From Agrypnia vestita (lineage: Eukaryota > Arthropoda > Insecta > Trichoptera > Phryganeidae), in NCBI GenBank assembly GCA_016648135.1, contig JADDOH010010098.1, forward strand, positions 1 through 64,000: 64,000 bases of DNA, read 5' to 3'. Shown one piece after another: positions 23,452-35,520 of this stretch (within the stretch, counting starts at the first letter, position 1; each line of letters starts with the position of its first letter). The position numbers were made by a program, and so were the translations under genes. Under the pieces are notes generated by a model. The model was given only the letters and a program-made list of their open reading frames with translations, was not told the origin of the DNA and did no database searches.

Positions 23452-24319
23452 CTATAAATTTATTTAGAATTTTAACGCCAAGAATCATAGTTTAAATACT
23501 GGCATATTTTCATAGGTGGCACTATAATCATGTATACGTGTATACTTCTAGAATTAGGGACATAATACTTCTAAATCATTTTTGCTTTTGTACATTAATT
23601 TGGCTTGTAAATATTATGGGGAGTGTTATGTCTTTAAAATGTTATAACATAGATTTAATTTATTATAAAAAACATTATAATGTATTAACTGTATAAGTAA
23701 ATGAATTCAAATACTAATATTTCAAAGAAAATTTCGTATTCACATTGCTACAATGTTTTTATTTTTGTGTATCATGTACAATATTTTTTATTTCATTTAG
23801 AATACTGACTAATATTCTAAATATGAAATTAATATATTCTGAAAAGATAAAAAAGATACCCTTTATGTATTTTTAAATATCTAGGAATAATTTTACTGAA
23901 TCTAATTCAATAATTTCAGGGAAGTTAATCATTGAATCCGCTTTTAACATGACATAGATGGTTGGATTGAAAAGCTGAAAAGAGGACGAGAGACGAGAGT
24001 TGGTTCGCAGGCTTATCTTTCAAGATTCTGAGGGGAGCGGCCTAAGTGGATTAAGAATATAAAACATAAAAATGACACAAAATTTTCTCAGAAAGGGTTC
24101 TCAGACACATCACATTTATTAATATGCAAAAATGGAACATGTGTCATATCAATATTGTTACAGGATGCAAATAAAAATGCTGGAAATTAATTTTGTTAAA
24201 TTTATTTACCCAAGAAACTCCTGGACACAAATCAAATTGTAATAACGTTCTTAATTTTTTAGTCGCTATATGTGTACCGAATATTTCACAGACTTATTAG
24301 TGAATGGTTCTTTAATTTG
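23452..24319. other. No gene; AT-rich DNA
   Basis: No recognisable coding or repeat signal apart from short A/T tracts. Confidence 0.4.
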
Positions 24320-24615
24320 CACTAATAAATGCTGTTTCTATTGCTTAGATCACTTTTGGTAAATTCAGTTCAATTTCCGCTCGTAGAAACTTTTCGCCCC
24401 GGTATTCTTTATTTACTTTCGCTAGTATCACCGTTAGTCACTGTGTTTGCTTGCTTACTAATATCGCTTGTTGTAATATCACGAATCACTGGTCACACTT
24501 TTTTACACCACGGATATTTCACCTTGTTATCGCCACAAACTGAATTGTTCGAATCCACGTCGCGTCACATCTTTTATAGCTAAATTCCATTGAAAGGTTT
24601 ATTCTAGAGGTAACA
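24320..24615 (-). repeat. Transposon leader-like segment
   Basis: 24380-24498 is the reverse-complement relative of 16572-16670, and the similarity continues outward on both sides (about 24320-24560). A TATAAAAG on the minus strand near 24572-24579 would place a core promoter just upstream of the shared leader. 24525-24612 is also similar to 3031-3130. Three copies, two of them partial, point to a mobile element, possibly the hAT-like gene at 16490. Confidence 0.45.
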
Positions 24616-24939
24616 AAAAACCCTTATAATGGAGATTTTGGTGTCTTATTTTTTTTAGAATTTTGGAAATATGTTGTCAGCCTGAGAAGGATATTGATAT
24701 ACGAGACGGCTCTTTTGGGCTTTGTGGGAGAAATATTATCAATCACTTATATATATATTTTTAAGATTGAGACCTCGAATGCAATTCAACGAATGTATAT
24801 TTGGCCTTAACCCATGTCATAATTAAATTAAATAAAAAAATTTGCTTTAAGTAATATTGAAATTCAGTCAACTCTACATTTATTTATAATAACTACTTAT
24901 TTATTTATTTATTTTTTAAATAGAGATGCAAACACGGAA

Positions 24940-25090
24940 TTTGTGTCACATCAATATTCTTACTATTTTCAAATTAAGCCAAACGCTTGTGCAATGAAAA
25001 TAGGACTAACTTGCTTGTCTGGAGTAACGAACCTGCGACCTTTGGATCACGAGGCGAGAGTCCTAACCACAAGACGAACAATCTTGTATT
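24940..25090 (-). repeat. tRNA-derived SINE-like fragment
   Basis: The minus strand of about 25018-25085 reads TGGTTAGGACTCTCGCCTCG (A-box region of a tRNA) then AAGGTCGCAGGTTCGTTACTCC (B-box region). The spacing fits a tRNA head. No mature acceptor stem is formed and AT-rich sequence follows, so this is a SINE head rather than a tRNA gene. Confidence 0.55.
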
Positions 25091-25849
25091 TTGTTATACC
25101 TGCAGACACAAATGCAATTCATGAATTGACCAATGAAGTCTCGACTCGAGCCGCGCTTTATTTTACTCACGACTGTATTCGAGTGACCGCCACACAATGC
25201 TCCACCACATAAGACAGTTCTGGTCCTGGGATCTGGGGGCCAGAAAAACGTTCGGGATCCCAGGGTTATAATCCCTACCAGTGTCGTAGTCAAATTTTGT
25301 CTTCTTCCACAGCCGACGAAAGGGCTTGGTCATCAAAATCCGAATATCTACTCTTTTCTAACGTCTAGGTCGTTATCACCAGCTTTAAAGCGAACAAACC
25401 ACTCTTAACACGTCCTTTTGCTAATCATTCCTTCACAGAAAACATTTATGCGATTACGAAATGAGTCACCAAAATTCTCAAAGTGGTACAAGATAATGTG
25501 ACATATATTTTGTGAAGTTTTCGAAGCGCATTTTAATTTTCTAACCCTATAAAGACTTATATTAGACAAAAGTCAATCAAACGTCAATAAAAATAAAAAC
25601 ATTGTCAATTAAACGGCGGAAAATTATGTTTACAATATTTGAGTAGGTTTATAAATAAATCATCTCATTTACCAGCGGCAACATCTAGATACAGTTTCAA
25701 GGGAATTATAAATTTTGAAAAGAAAACATAGATGGCATATGCATAGCGGTTGGGTTAAGTTAGGTTATGCGACATATATATAACAAATGGACATAAACCA
25801 TAAATAAAACTTCCCAAAAATTGATAGGTATGTGGATGATCTTGGGTGA
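25091..25849. other. No gene recognised
   Basis: An imperfect inverted pair, CTGGGATCTGGGGGCC and GGGATCCCAGGG, lies at 25226-25266. Nothing else is supported. Confidence 0.4.
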
Positions 25850-25990
25850 ATTGTGAACGTTACGTCGTTTAAAGTGATCATTGTAACCAGCCATATGATA
25901 GATTGAGAGCCCAATAAACACCCAAGGCTTCTATACCTATTTTCTCATATAAATAACTACATCTGTGTGAGACTTCTTTAATTTATCTTA
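25850..25990 (+). repeat. Family S repeat (copy S1)
   Basis: Shares the order AACGTTAC, GTAAAGTGATCA, CCAGCC, ATACGATAG-like, AAACACCCAA, TTCCCATATAAATA-like and GTGAGAC with copies at 35400-35520, 59690-59850 and 61780-61940. It is non-coding and about 140-200 bp long. All four copies are in the same orientation. Class unknown; no poly(A) or terminal repeats are defined. Confidence 0.65.
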
Positions 25991-27299
25991 ACCTAATACA
26001 TGGTTAGTTGGACCAGGATAAAAAAACGTTAGCCAAACTGATTTCAAGGAGATGCGAAGAGGCAACATGAATAATAAATACTACACAAACCTCGCAATAA
26101 AAAAGATTTGCGTCGTGGCGAATTTGAGTGATTAATTTACTTTACGTGGTGGAAGCTTTAAATAAAATCTTATATAATATTATATAACTCGCTTGAAAAA
26201 ACAAGCCACTATTAGTGAACTAATTATATTCCCAGACATTGCCAAACTTCGTCAGCAAACTTCGAACAGGTCTAACGTGGTTACAGATATCACTTGGACA
26301 GTTATTATACCGATTTTAAAGAGCGGTTAACTTCGCTCACGATGGCCATCTGATAAACCCGAATATTTCCGAAAGTCCACTAAAATTTTAGCGAGTTAAA
26401 TTTATTCGAGAATCGCGTATAAAAAATATCTCTTACATTTATTAAATCAAATCATTGTCGATTTCCCTTTGGAATACAGGCACAAAAAACACAACATACC
26501 TGTTTTCAAAGATTATAGATTGTCAACAATAGACTGTTGACAAGACGAATCGGATTTTGTTTTCAGAATTACTTAACGTCACATAACATAGGGCGACAAG
26601 CATTTCGAAGGTGAAAGGAATTTGTTGGAATATTAAAGTGATATCACTCTCGCAGTATATATAATATTCCAAATATATTTACTAAATAATATTTCAAATG
26701 CCGGTTTTAAAAGAGTTTTCTGAATTAAAATCAATACAAACAGACTACAATTTGGCGATAATATTATTTGTTATAAAAGTTAAATTTTAATCGACATTTT
26801 GCAAAAAATTTAAACAAATTAAGTAGAATAAAATAGATTTGACATCATAGGTTACTTTGATTTACAAAAACAGTAAGTTCATTCATATTGAATGTGTGTT
26901 AAAATAAAAGAATATTGTTTTGGTAACTAATTGACTTATTACTAATAACTAAAAAATATAAGACTGAAGTAAAAACAAAAAAGTGCGTCATTTTTGACGG
27001 ATTGTAGCTTGTTGTAGTGTAATACTATGATATTTAAATACTAATTATAATTATCTATTTTATAATATGAACTTTTACATTGTAAGGCTCTTCAGTATTT
27101 TTTTTTCTCTGCGAGTAAAACATAATAATATTTTTTAATAACAATTTATTTCATATAATTGATAAGAATATACCATTTTTTCACCACAAATTTGTTTAAA
27201 ATACCAACAACATACATACCATCATTAGGATACAATGTAAACTAAAAATTAAAAATCTAAAATTGAGGTATAGACAATAACGAAAATAAAATAAATACA
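25991..27299. other. No gene; decayed Helitron 3' end inside
   Basis: 26984-27011 retains GCGTCATTTTTGACGGATTG followed by TAGCTTG, a degraded copy of the Helitron 3' hairpin and terminus. The rest is AT-rich and unassigned. Confidence 0.4.
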
Positions 27300-27740
27300 C
27301 GGAATAACACAAATGAATAAATAATTAAATACTTATATAACAAATTTAAAAGATAACTATTTGCAAAAAAGACCTGGTTATTTATAATATTCAATTTAAT
27401 ATTAACACTTTTTCTTCTGTCCAAAGTTTCTAATTTATCCAACTGTAATCCTGTAGGTATAATTTATGTGTAATATTTATAAACCTTTTTAATATCAAAA
27501 GAATGTTAAAATTCCAAAAGGTGTTTAGAATGTTTGGAATAATTTTTGCTACTTAAATACCTGTTCCTCTATCATCAACATTTCTACACGTTTTTCCTCA
27601 ATAATTACAATCTTTACCATATATTATTTATCTTAATTTTGTTATTGTATATACTTCGATTTCTGATTTTTAATTTTTAGTATACATTGTGTCCTCATAA
27701 TGGGAACATCGGCCCCGAAAGATGTTGGTATTTTCAACAA
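27300..27740 (+). repeat. Decayed Penelope-like end
   Basis: 27342-27380 (LKDNYLQKRPG when translated) matches 63847-63888 on the minus strand, showing a dispersed element. Near 27693-27733, CTCATAATGGG then CCCCGAAAGATG has the order of a hammerhead core but with core bases changed. I treat it as a remnant. Confidence 0.35.
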
Positions 27741-27859
27741 ATTGGTGGTGGAAACCTAGTAAATTTGTTTATTTACAGTTAATGCTTTGAAAAACACTGT
27801 TTTTTATAGTATTTTATTTTTTGTATGTTTTTTTTCAACTCTCTTTAGATAGTTGAAAA

Positions 27860-27895
27860 ATCAATGTTCCGTCATTTTTGACGGGTTACAGCTAG
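27860..27895 (+). mobile_element. Helitron 3' terminus
   Basis: Hairpin CCGTCA-TTTTT-TGACGG, then GTTACAG and CTAG (27892-27895) followed by T. It is the same family terminus as 23448-23451. The upstream extent of this copy is unknown. Confidence 0.6.
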
Positions 27896-29199
27896 TTTTA
27901 TGTAAAACTCAACAAACAGCAAAATCGGTTTAGTTTTGAAGCAAATAAATCAGGCCCCGCTTACATATAGATATTTTACACAAATACGGATTTATTAATA
28001 GTGAAATTTGTGTGTTTTCCGTTCAGCTTTTATATTTGTTAAGCGCCTCGAATATTCGATCCGTTGAGTTGGTACGATTTCGCAAAGAAGTTGGATCCCG
28101 ACCAAAAACAAGTCGGTAAATCTTCCCGGCTCTAGGTGACAAAACGCGTCGAGTCTTTAACTTTCTAACTATTATTTACGACACGTGATTCGGCTACCTG
28201 AGAGAAATTAGCATTGAAAGTAAACAAGTCCTCTTGTAGGAAATATATATTACGTTCACGACCCGGTTCCCGCGGGATTTAGGGGATTAAACCAGCTCAC
28301 AATTATATTGAAAGATAAGCGAAGGAGTCTCCTTGAAGTTCAAGAGATGATTTTGAACAATATCACTTTCTAGTTCTACGAGTGGTACAATAAAGTTTGT
28401 AATCACGATAATATACAAAGATACATGAAATTTATTCAATTTTAAATGCTTGTGTCGTAAATTTAAAAGACCTGACTTCTCACCTGAAGTCTCACAGAAA
28501 TTAATCTATTTTTATGAGAAATATGCAGGCACACAAAAAGTAAGATATTACAAGATAAAAGGTAACCATAAAATTTAGATATTGACGGAAAAAAATCTAG
28601 GCTGCGGAGATTAGATATCTAACGAGGGTGAAATTAGGGAATGAAATCGAAAATGTTGACCCAAGATGATCTTGGGATAAACCCGCTGCTCTAAATAAAT
28701 AAAAATCTCATCAAATATAGTTTTAACGTATCGCCCACATGATTCACGTTTGCAGCTTGCGGAATGGGGCTTCTCAGCCACGCTCAGACGACACGCAATC
28801 GATAAAACATGACAAACATCATCCTCATCAGGGATCACTGAAGAAGAAGATATCCTCCGAAACGCCTTTAAAGATTTTACCGTTAGTACTTAAAGAAGAA
28901 CTATTATGATCCTGAATAACACGGAAAATGAAAAAATTACTCATGTGACAATGTCCATCAATAACGTTGCCACGTAGCTCAAATAATGATGAAACTTATA
29001 AAATAAAGAGGTTTATAAAAACAAATAAATTTAAAACGATATTTATATATATATAACTATGCCTATGTCCATATATGACACTAGCACTACCAAGCGTTAA
29101 CTCGCAGCCAAAAAAGTACGTGTTTTCACGGGTTATAGTAATACATGATTTCAATAATTACGGACGACGATGGACCTATTACCGGCGATTCAAAGTTTA
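27896..29199. other. No recognised gene; GC-richer single-copy-looking DNA
   Basis: 28020-28330 is moderately GC-rich and lacks obvious repeat features. 28800-28880 contains CTGAAGA followed by CCGAAACG, which recalls a Penelope 3' end but does not fold convincingly. No coding motif. Confidence 0.35.
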
Positions 29200-29815
29200 C
29201 GCACATCTCACACCATCTTCAAAACCTTCACTGACTTCGATGTCCAGAGAGGATTGAATATAAGCTTTGCCTTACAACATTTAAGACTATTCACAACATG
29301 GCCCCTCAATACATAACCGACTTCTGCATTCCATTCACCGCAAATAACAGACAACTAACACAAGACAACGTCTAATACAAATAGGTTAGCTGATGTAAAT
29401 CGCGTCAACAAAACTAATTTCGGTGATCGTGCTTTCGCGGTGGCTGGACCAAAGTTATGGAACAACTACCTAATAAACTGAGACAAACAGACAGCTTACC
29501 ACAGTTAAAATACAATTAAATTTATTTAGACAATCCTATAAAAACCTATAGAATCAGACCACTACAACAATAGCTAATGATTTCCGCTCCTAGTGTGCAC
29601 TCCGCGAAAACACCTAATTCTTCCAGGCACTCCCAACTATTGAAGAATTAGACATTAATTATATTTCTTGCATGCCACGTAGTGAATAAGTAATAATATA
29701 TAAAAAACTTAGCAGTAAGTTGTTTTATAAGATAATTTTCTGTGTAAAGCGCCCTTGAGGTGAGTACTCGCGAAAACGGCGCTATATAAATTATCCTATT
29801 ATTATTATTAATGTG
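29200..29815 (+). pseudogene. L2/CR1-like LINE 3' end
   Basis: Fragments in shifted frames: TFKTIHNMAPQYITDFCIPF (from about 29278), then NFGDRAFAVAGPKLWNN (about 29413-29465), then LPNKLRQTDSLPQLK. This is the characteristic tail of CR1/L2-type reverse transcriptases (F-xIH-APxYI..., GDRAF-VAxPKLWN-LP). The 3' UTR ends with GCGCCCTTGAGG, then GGCGCTATATAAATTATC and a (TAT)n tail (29792-29812), also typical of that group. It has several frameshifts and stops, so it is an old, 5'-truncated copy. Confidence 0.8.
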
Positions 29816-32029
29816 TGGTATGTGACGTCACAAGGCTAGCTTTTTTTGTCTTGAAAGAGTCAAATTCGTATCTCAGAGACTTTCTCGAGTCGAAAATCTC
29901 ATCCGTGGACACGGGTCGTTTTCAGATATTTGCGGAAAATAACAAAGTAATTTATACCTCCCGTACGTATAAAGCCATTCGCATAAAATTATAAATTCCA
30001 ACGTCAAACCGTACCTTTCGTGGGCGTTTATGGAGCTTGAATCGTTTGACAATGAAATAGTTTGGATTTATTACATTTTAAAAAAAAATCGCTCGTAACT
30101 CTTTTTGAAGAAATGTGCTGAGGCACGCTTCTGATTTTTTCTCAGCCTCAAACCACGAGATTTATTTTAAAATATTTCTATAGTCGAAAACAGCGAAGCA
30201 TCATTAATAATATTCACCTATTTACCCTTTTTTACATTTTACATTACCTCGCGAAAATGATTGTACAAAGGCGAAAATATATTTTCTTCTCGATGTTAAG
30301 GCTGGACATTCACTGCAAATGCATATTTCGGCGTTTTTTTTATGAAAATATGGTTTTGTATTATTCATTTATATCAGACTTTTTATTCTTAACCGCAATG
30401 TTTTTAGAAAAATAACTCAAATAAAGCTCATTTTCTTAAACAAAACTAATAAACTGAACATTATTTACAATAATGAAGAAAATATAAGCATTAATCCACA
30501 GGCCGCGGCCAAAAAAACGGTTTTAGTGTCCTAGGCGGCGCTAATTTTTTATGAATATTTATATGTACGCATAATATGTTTTCTTATACATATAAAGTTT
30601 ACTTTATTACCTAAAATTTTACTAAGGAAATCAAAAAATATTCAATATTAATAAAGCTATAATGTTTTAAATTGGCAAGAAATTTTTACGTTTCTTGTTG
30701 ATTTTAAAACGCTCTTTATTTATATACAGAGATGATTTTTAACAGTATATTCTAATTATTCTCGTATATTGAAGCTTTACTGACTTAATTAAATTTAGTT
30801 TATTTAATAAAAACACCTTTATTAATATCTAGAAATAAAAATTCCAAAGTATGAAATGTGTAATTAATAATGATGTGTAAAATCATGAATAATTTCTGCA
30901 TTTCGTAACAAAAATTATAAGTATATAGATGTTCCAAATGATCACCATCCCTTAAGCGGCTGATGAATCAAATCATGACTGACCAGAATATCGTAACATT
31001 ACCCTAGTAAAAAATCGTTAATCTATTTTCCCATATAAACAATAATAAAAAATAATAAATTAATAATTAAAAAATCCATACATTCGTAACAGTTTAATTT
31101 AGTCATTTTAGTGTGACGTTTTAGTTTTCGTAAATAAGGTAGATATTTCATATTTTCTATGACATGTAGACCTACGTTACCCCACCGACACACAGGTGTT
31201 AATTAAGATAAATTATGAAAGTCTCATAGAGACGATGCTATGAGAATGAATATTAAGGTGGCCCAGGGTTACATCCTGTATAAGCTGATTACTCTACACA
31301 ATGCAATGTTGACCAATTTTATTGTTTATTTATTTCAAAAGACTTCCACAAACGTTTTTTAATTAATAAAATACAAATAATAATAAAATAAAAACTGAGT
31401 CATCGTATATTTAATGCTCTCAATCGTTAGATATAACATTAAAGTAATATAAAAGAGAAAACGAATATCCACAAGAATCGATCAGTTAGTATAGTAGTTA
31501 ACTTTCGATGATGGCTTTCGTAAGCGCAAAAAAAACTCGGATTGAGCTGAAATCTATCTAAATGGCTCCATATAACGATGACAGTGGTCTCAGAATAGTT
31601 ATTTGGGATACGATACTGAATACGAGACGATTTTGAGGATAAACCCGACCAAGGGTAATTTGAAGCGCGATGGGAAACGCATAGTTCTATCCCATAAGGA
31701 ATATATAGTAAACACGCACAAAATTCTTTGTCACACGCATTTATTTAATTCAGGGGAGAGACATATCTGGAGAATATTTTCAAAAGATTCCATTTTTTGT
31801 AATAGTGGAATTGTTGACATTAAATTGTTGAGAAAAAATGCATAGAGCAACCTTTATCCGCGAGCAAAAAATGTTCTGCAGTCATGACCTCACCCTTGGT
31901 TTACTAATGCAATTGGTCGAAGAGAACTATGCACGCTTACTAAAGAATAACTCAAAATTCGCTAAATGGATCCAGTTACGAATGATGATATTAAGGTTCA
32001 AACAAGGAAAGAAAAATAAGTAATTAAAA
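29816..32029. other. No gene recognised
   Basis: Over 2 kb without a recognised element. GC-richer patches lie at 29820-29960 and 30490-30540. Frames at 31603-31845 and 31838-32023 precede a LINE remnant and could belong to it, but carry no clear motif. Confidence 0.4.
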
Positions 32030-32262
32030 TAATAAAAATCCGAAAATTTCAACATCTTGGACATGTGATGATACATCCATAGAAGAACGAGATCTTGAGC
32101 CCATAATGCAAATGTCGCAGTTGCTGAAAGTCGAGGCCCTGGAAGAAGCAGAAAATCATGGCTGAAAAACTTGAGAAACTGTTTGGCCATTCTACTGTAG
32201 AACTTTTCCGGACCGCAGTAAATTCAGTGATGATAGTCAAGTTCCGGTGAACAGATAGGGCA
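32030..32262 (+). pseudogene. RTE-like LINE C-terminal remnant
   Basis: Translation in shifting frames gives KFQHLGHVM, then a decayed GRRRKSW-like block, then KLFGHSTVELFRTAVN followed by SVMIVKF. This corresponds to the C-terminal tail of RTE-like LINEs (Y-LGHV-R..., WLKNLR, STVELFR-A). Stops interrupt it, and no tail repeat is seen. Confidence 0.6.
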
Positions 32263-32380
32263 CAAAGAGAAGAAATATTAATATTATAATATTTTTTACT
32301 CGTGAACTCAAAAACTATTGATTTTAAATGCTACAATTGGCAATAAATAGACTCAATATGCAGAGACAAAATTTAAAGTT

Positions 32381-32940
32381 ATGAGTTTTTTTCAAAATAT
32401 TTTTCAAAATATCTACCACAAAATATTAGACCTGAATTTTATACACATAATAAATAATATAGGGAAATTCCTCACAAATTCTAAATATAAAGATAATATA
32501 TTTAACAATTCAGGTGTCTATAAACTGTCGTGTAAAGATTGTACAACGTTTTATATTGGAAAAACCGGTCGGAATTTTAATGTAAGAGTTAAAGAGAATT
32601 TGAGATGTTTGAATAATCATCGTTTTTCTGAATTTTCAAATCATTTATTAGAAAATGATCACGATTCTGATAAAAATTTAGGACTTTCTAATTTACACAT
32701 AAAAAATTTCGTTATGAAATTGAATAATTTACAATCATTAGAAATTAGTAGAGTATATAATAGTAAACAAAATATTATTAATAATCAATTAAATTTAACT
32801 ACTAACCCAATTCTAAAAATTTTTCCAATAATTGTGAGTAACACCCTGATGATGGAAAGGTATTTCCGAAACATGTAGGTGTAATTAATCAAATAATATA
32901 TGTAGATTTATACAAATAATACGATCAATATTTTAAACTT
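32381..32940 (+). pseudogene. Penelope-like element, GIY-YIG C-terminal fragment
   Basis: A 165-codon open frame (32381-32878) contains NSGVYKLSCKDCTTFYIGKT (from about residue 43), the GIY-YIG nuclease signature of Penelope-like elements with the family's C-xx-C knuckle. It then has GRNFNVRVKE and an asparagine-rich C-terminus. The reverse transcriptase that should precede the nuclease is absent, so the copy is 5'-truncated. The stop codon lies inside a hammerhead-like motif at 32841-32882. A second copy of the same 3' end is at 61930-62175 on the minus strand; the two agree over INNQLNLTT and the ribozyme motif. The frame being open suggests a young insertion. Confidence 0.85.
32841..32882 (+). 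ncRNA. Hammerhead-ribozyme-like motif in Penelope 3' end
   Basis: Stem I ACACC (32841-32845) pairs with GGUGU (32878-32882). Core CUGAUGA is 32846-32852, followed by one extra U, stem II GGAAA (32854-32858) with UUUCC (32863-32867) around GGUA, then GAA (32868-32870). ACAUGU (32871-32876) is self-complementary and would act as a minimal stem III. A (32877) is the expected cleavage position. The minimal stem III suggests action as a dimer, as reported for hammerhead variants in Penelope-like elements. Confidence 0.7.
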
Positions 32941-33761
32941 ATGATATCTAGACTGGTGTGGGGATGTCCTCCATTATTGAATTTACCAGTCATACCAAGT
33001 CTTTCGTGGACGCCCATTGTTTCTGTTGCCTACAACACTAACCTCATAAATTTTCTTAACCATCATTTCCCACATGGCCAAACCAACTCAGCCATCTTTT
33101 CTTTATCCTGACTACTACGCTAAAGCCAGCATATATGATTACGTAAAAGCCACGCTCCAATGTATTCGCTGCACGCGCCTGAACTCAGCGTGTATGCAGT
33201 ACAAACATTAATTTATTAAAAAATTTTAATTATTAAATGTAATTCTTACCTTTCCTGGCAGAAATTTACACAACATAGGCACGAGAATACCAATTTTACC
33301 CTAGATTTTTTCTCAAAAATTCAATTCTTGTACGATTGAGCTTATCAGTTTCCATCTTGTACATCGCTTCTTTATGCCTTCTCCGGAATGAGCTCACAGA
33401 ATTGTGAGAAGTGATAAGCAAATGTTAATTTCCTTTCTCATTTACATAATTATCCCCTGCGAGCTATAACGGTCTGTAAAGCATTTTACCCCAATTCTCC
33501 GCAGTCCTTTTGTGAATCAACATACTGATTATTTACTCTAATTTGAACGTCTAGGTAATATATTTACTTAAACTTAAATGGTTGACCCCATACATTAGTG
33601 TTTTTATATAACCTTTCCGAGTTCTCTTCTCTCCGTCCGTTAGCACCCAATCCGCGACACAATAACTGATCTCATTCCGTTTTCAAAATTAGATTTAGTT
33701 ACGGAAGTTTCAGAGGTCTATTTGATGTAACGCACGAAAAAACTAACCCATAAACACCAAG
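32941..33761. other. No gene; fragment of hAT MITE end
   Basis: 33136-33181 resembles the right end of the hAT MITE family (TTACGTAAAAGCCACGCTCC then CTGCACGCGCCTG). No matching left end was found. The rest is unassigned. Confidence 0.4.
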
Positions 33762-34083
33762 TTTTTATTATACTCCCCTTTCCCATTGAAACAGGTTTTG
33801 CGCCTACTGCACGCGTCGGTCTCCTTACTCATTTGTATGGATTCCAGTTTGAAAAAAAGGGAGTAATAAAATTTCGAAAAATCCAAAATTATACCATAAT
33901 TATGAATTTTTTTAAAACTAAAATTTGTTAGATCATTTTTTATCATCACCACGAGTCTACTTGCAAAGTTTCAGCTCGATTGAAATACGGGAAAAGGGTT
34001 AAAAATGGATCCAAAGTATTTTCGTCAGACAAGAAGACAAGAATACAAGCAGACGCCACGAGTTAATATAAAAGGAGTAAAAA
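33762..34083 (+). repeat. Family A repeat, short form (copy A4)
   Basis: Starts TTTTTATTATACTCCCCTTT, lacks the long-form centre, contains the core CACCACGAGTCTACTTGCAA, and ends TTAATATAAAAGGAGTAAAA. It faces copy A5 about 180 bp downstream in opposite orientation; both have the variant segment GTAGGCACGAAACCTG or its complement. Confidence 0.75.
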
Positions 34084-34261
34084 TGGGGTAAACTCTAGGA
34101 ATTAATTTTTTGAAAACTACTGATCCTTATTAATGTATATGTGGCTCCTTATTTACTTTTCATATTGTTGAAACTGTTGATGGCAAAAATTCAAACAAAA
34201 ATATTTGTCTAATAAGTTATACACCCTCGCATGGAAGACTGTTGCGCATCTGCGGTTTGTT

Positions 34262-34530
34262 GTCCTGCCGTAAAAACTTTGGATCGATTTTTAACCCTTT
34301 TCCCGTGATCCAATCGAGCTAAAACTTTTCAGGCAGACTCGTGGCGACGATAAAAATGATCTAACAAATTTTCGTTTAAAAAAATTTAATAATTATAATA
34401 TAATTTAGGATTTTTTGAAATTTTTATGTTTTTTTCAAATTGGAATCAATACAAATGAACAATGACCCTGACGCGTGCAGTAGGCACGAAACCTGATTCA
34501 ATGAGAAACAGAGTATAATAAAAACTTGGT
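34262..34530 (-). repeat. Family A repeat, short form (copy A5)
   Basis: Minus-strand short form, truncated at its 3' end (window left side). The core is at 34280-34350, the variant block GTGCAGTAGGCACGAAACCT near 34476-34495, and the end AGTATAATAAAAACTTGG near 34511-34529. Confidence 0.7.
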
Positions 34531-35023
34531 TTTTATGGGTTAGTTTTTTATGGATGGAGTCACTCACTGTACACAAACTCGATTGCTATCGCTAATATAA
34601 AGTTTACACTAATTTTCACTATCGAAAGACTCTCACTTGTCTGTTAAGATTAAGACACTTGATTAAGTTTACCAGAATATTGCACGTCTTTGATCACACT
34701 TATTCACTATCTGTTATCTGTTCTCGAAACTTCCGGCATAGTTTCATGTGTAATTCTTATTATACTGTGATAATTTGATTATTACAATGTGACTCTTGTG
34801 ATTATATCGATTAAACAAATATTTTATTTTTAGCTTTCAAATTATTTTTTTACGGTGCGCTATTAGCGTCACCTTGTCCTAAATACTTCGGTAGCCTTTT
34901 TTACAATCAAAATTATATAACAAGATTAATTCATTAATAAAAACTAGTCATTATTAAAAAACGTTCGTAAAAACAAAAAAGGAATTAATAATGTCCTTAG
35001 GTTTTCACGGCCGTTCAGAATCT

Positions 35024-35115
35024 TCTGTGTATAGTTTTCTGGGATATTCTGCCGTGTATATGTGACCTCTCTGGCCAGAAAGAACGGCAGAATATCCCAG
35101 AAAACTATATACAGA
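35024..35115. repeat. Hairpin, 32-bp arms with one mismatch
   Basis: The left arm 35024-35055 (ending GATATTCTGCCGT) is complementary to 35084-35115 (starting ACGGCAGAATATC), with one mismatch and a 28-nt loop. An A-run follows directly, and there is no coding content. Confidence 0.9.
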
Positions 35116-35399
35116 AAAAAAAAAAAAGGAATTAAACATTAAATTAATTTTCTGGCGTATTTTAGTGTATGTGTTAATAATTCGGATAATTTTATGCGTA
35201 CAAAAGTAATATTGCTTTAAAAACTCTAATAAAAAAATGATATCTCAATACTAATGCGAAATCTATACAGTTTTATGGAGACGACAAATTTCAAACACAG
35301 ATGGCGGTAGTAAAATACAACTCACATGTGAAACAAGGTGTGCAAAGTTGATATGTATATAATTTCCAGAAATTTTATAGATATGTTAGTCTATCGTGG

Positions 35400-35520
35400 G
35401 TGGAATTTTCAACGTTACATTGTGTAAAGTGATCACTTAAGTCAGCCGTACGATAAGTCGTAAGCCTTGTAAACACCCAACAGAAATAGCTTGAGACATC
35501 TTTAATATATCTTGATTAAC
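35400..35520 (+). repeat. Family S repeat (copy S2)
   Basis: Contains AACGTTACATTGTGTAAAGT, GATCACTTAAGTCAGCCGTA, CGATAAGTCGTAAG, AAACACCCAA and GAGACATCTTTAATATATCTT in the family order. The TTCCCATATAAATAG part is deleted relative to the other copies. Confidence 0.65.

Noticed and set aside
25018..25085. Possible tRNA gene on the minus strand
   Set aside because: Good box A and B similarity but the flanking acceptor arms do not pair; it fits a SINE head better.
28820..28880. Hammerhead-like CTGAAGA...CCGAAACG
   Set aside because: Stems II and I do not pair convincingly; probably chance or a very decayed Penelope end.
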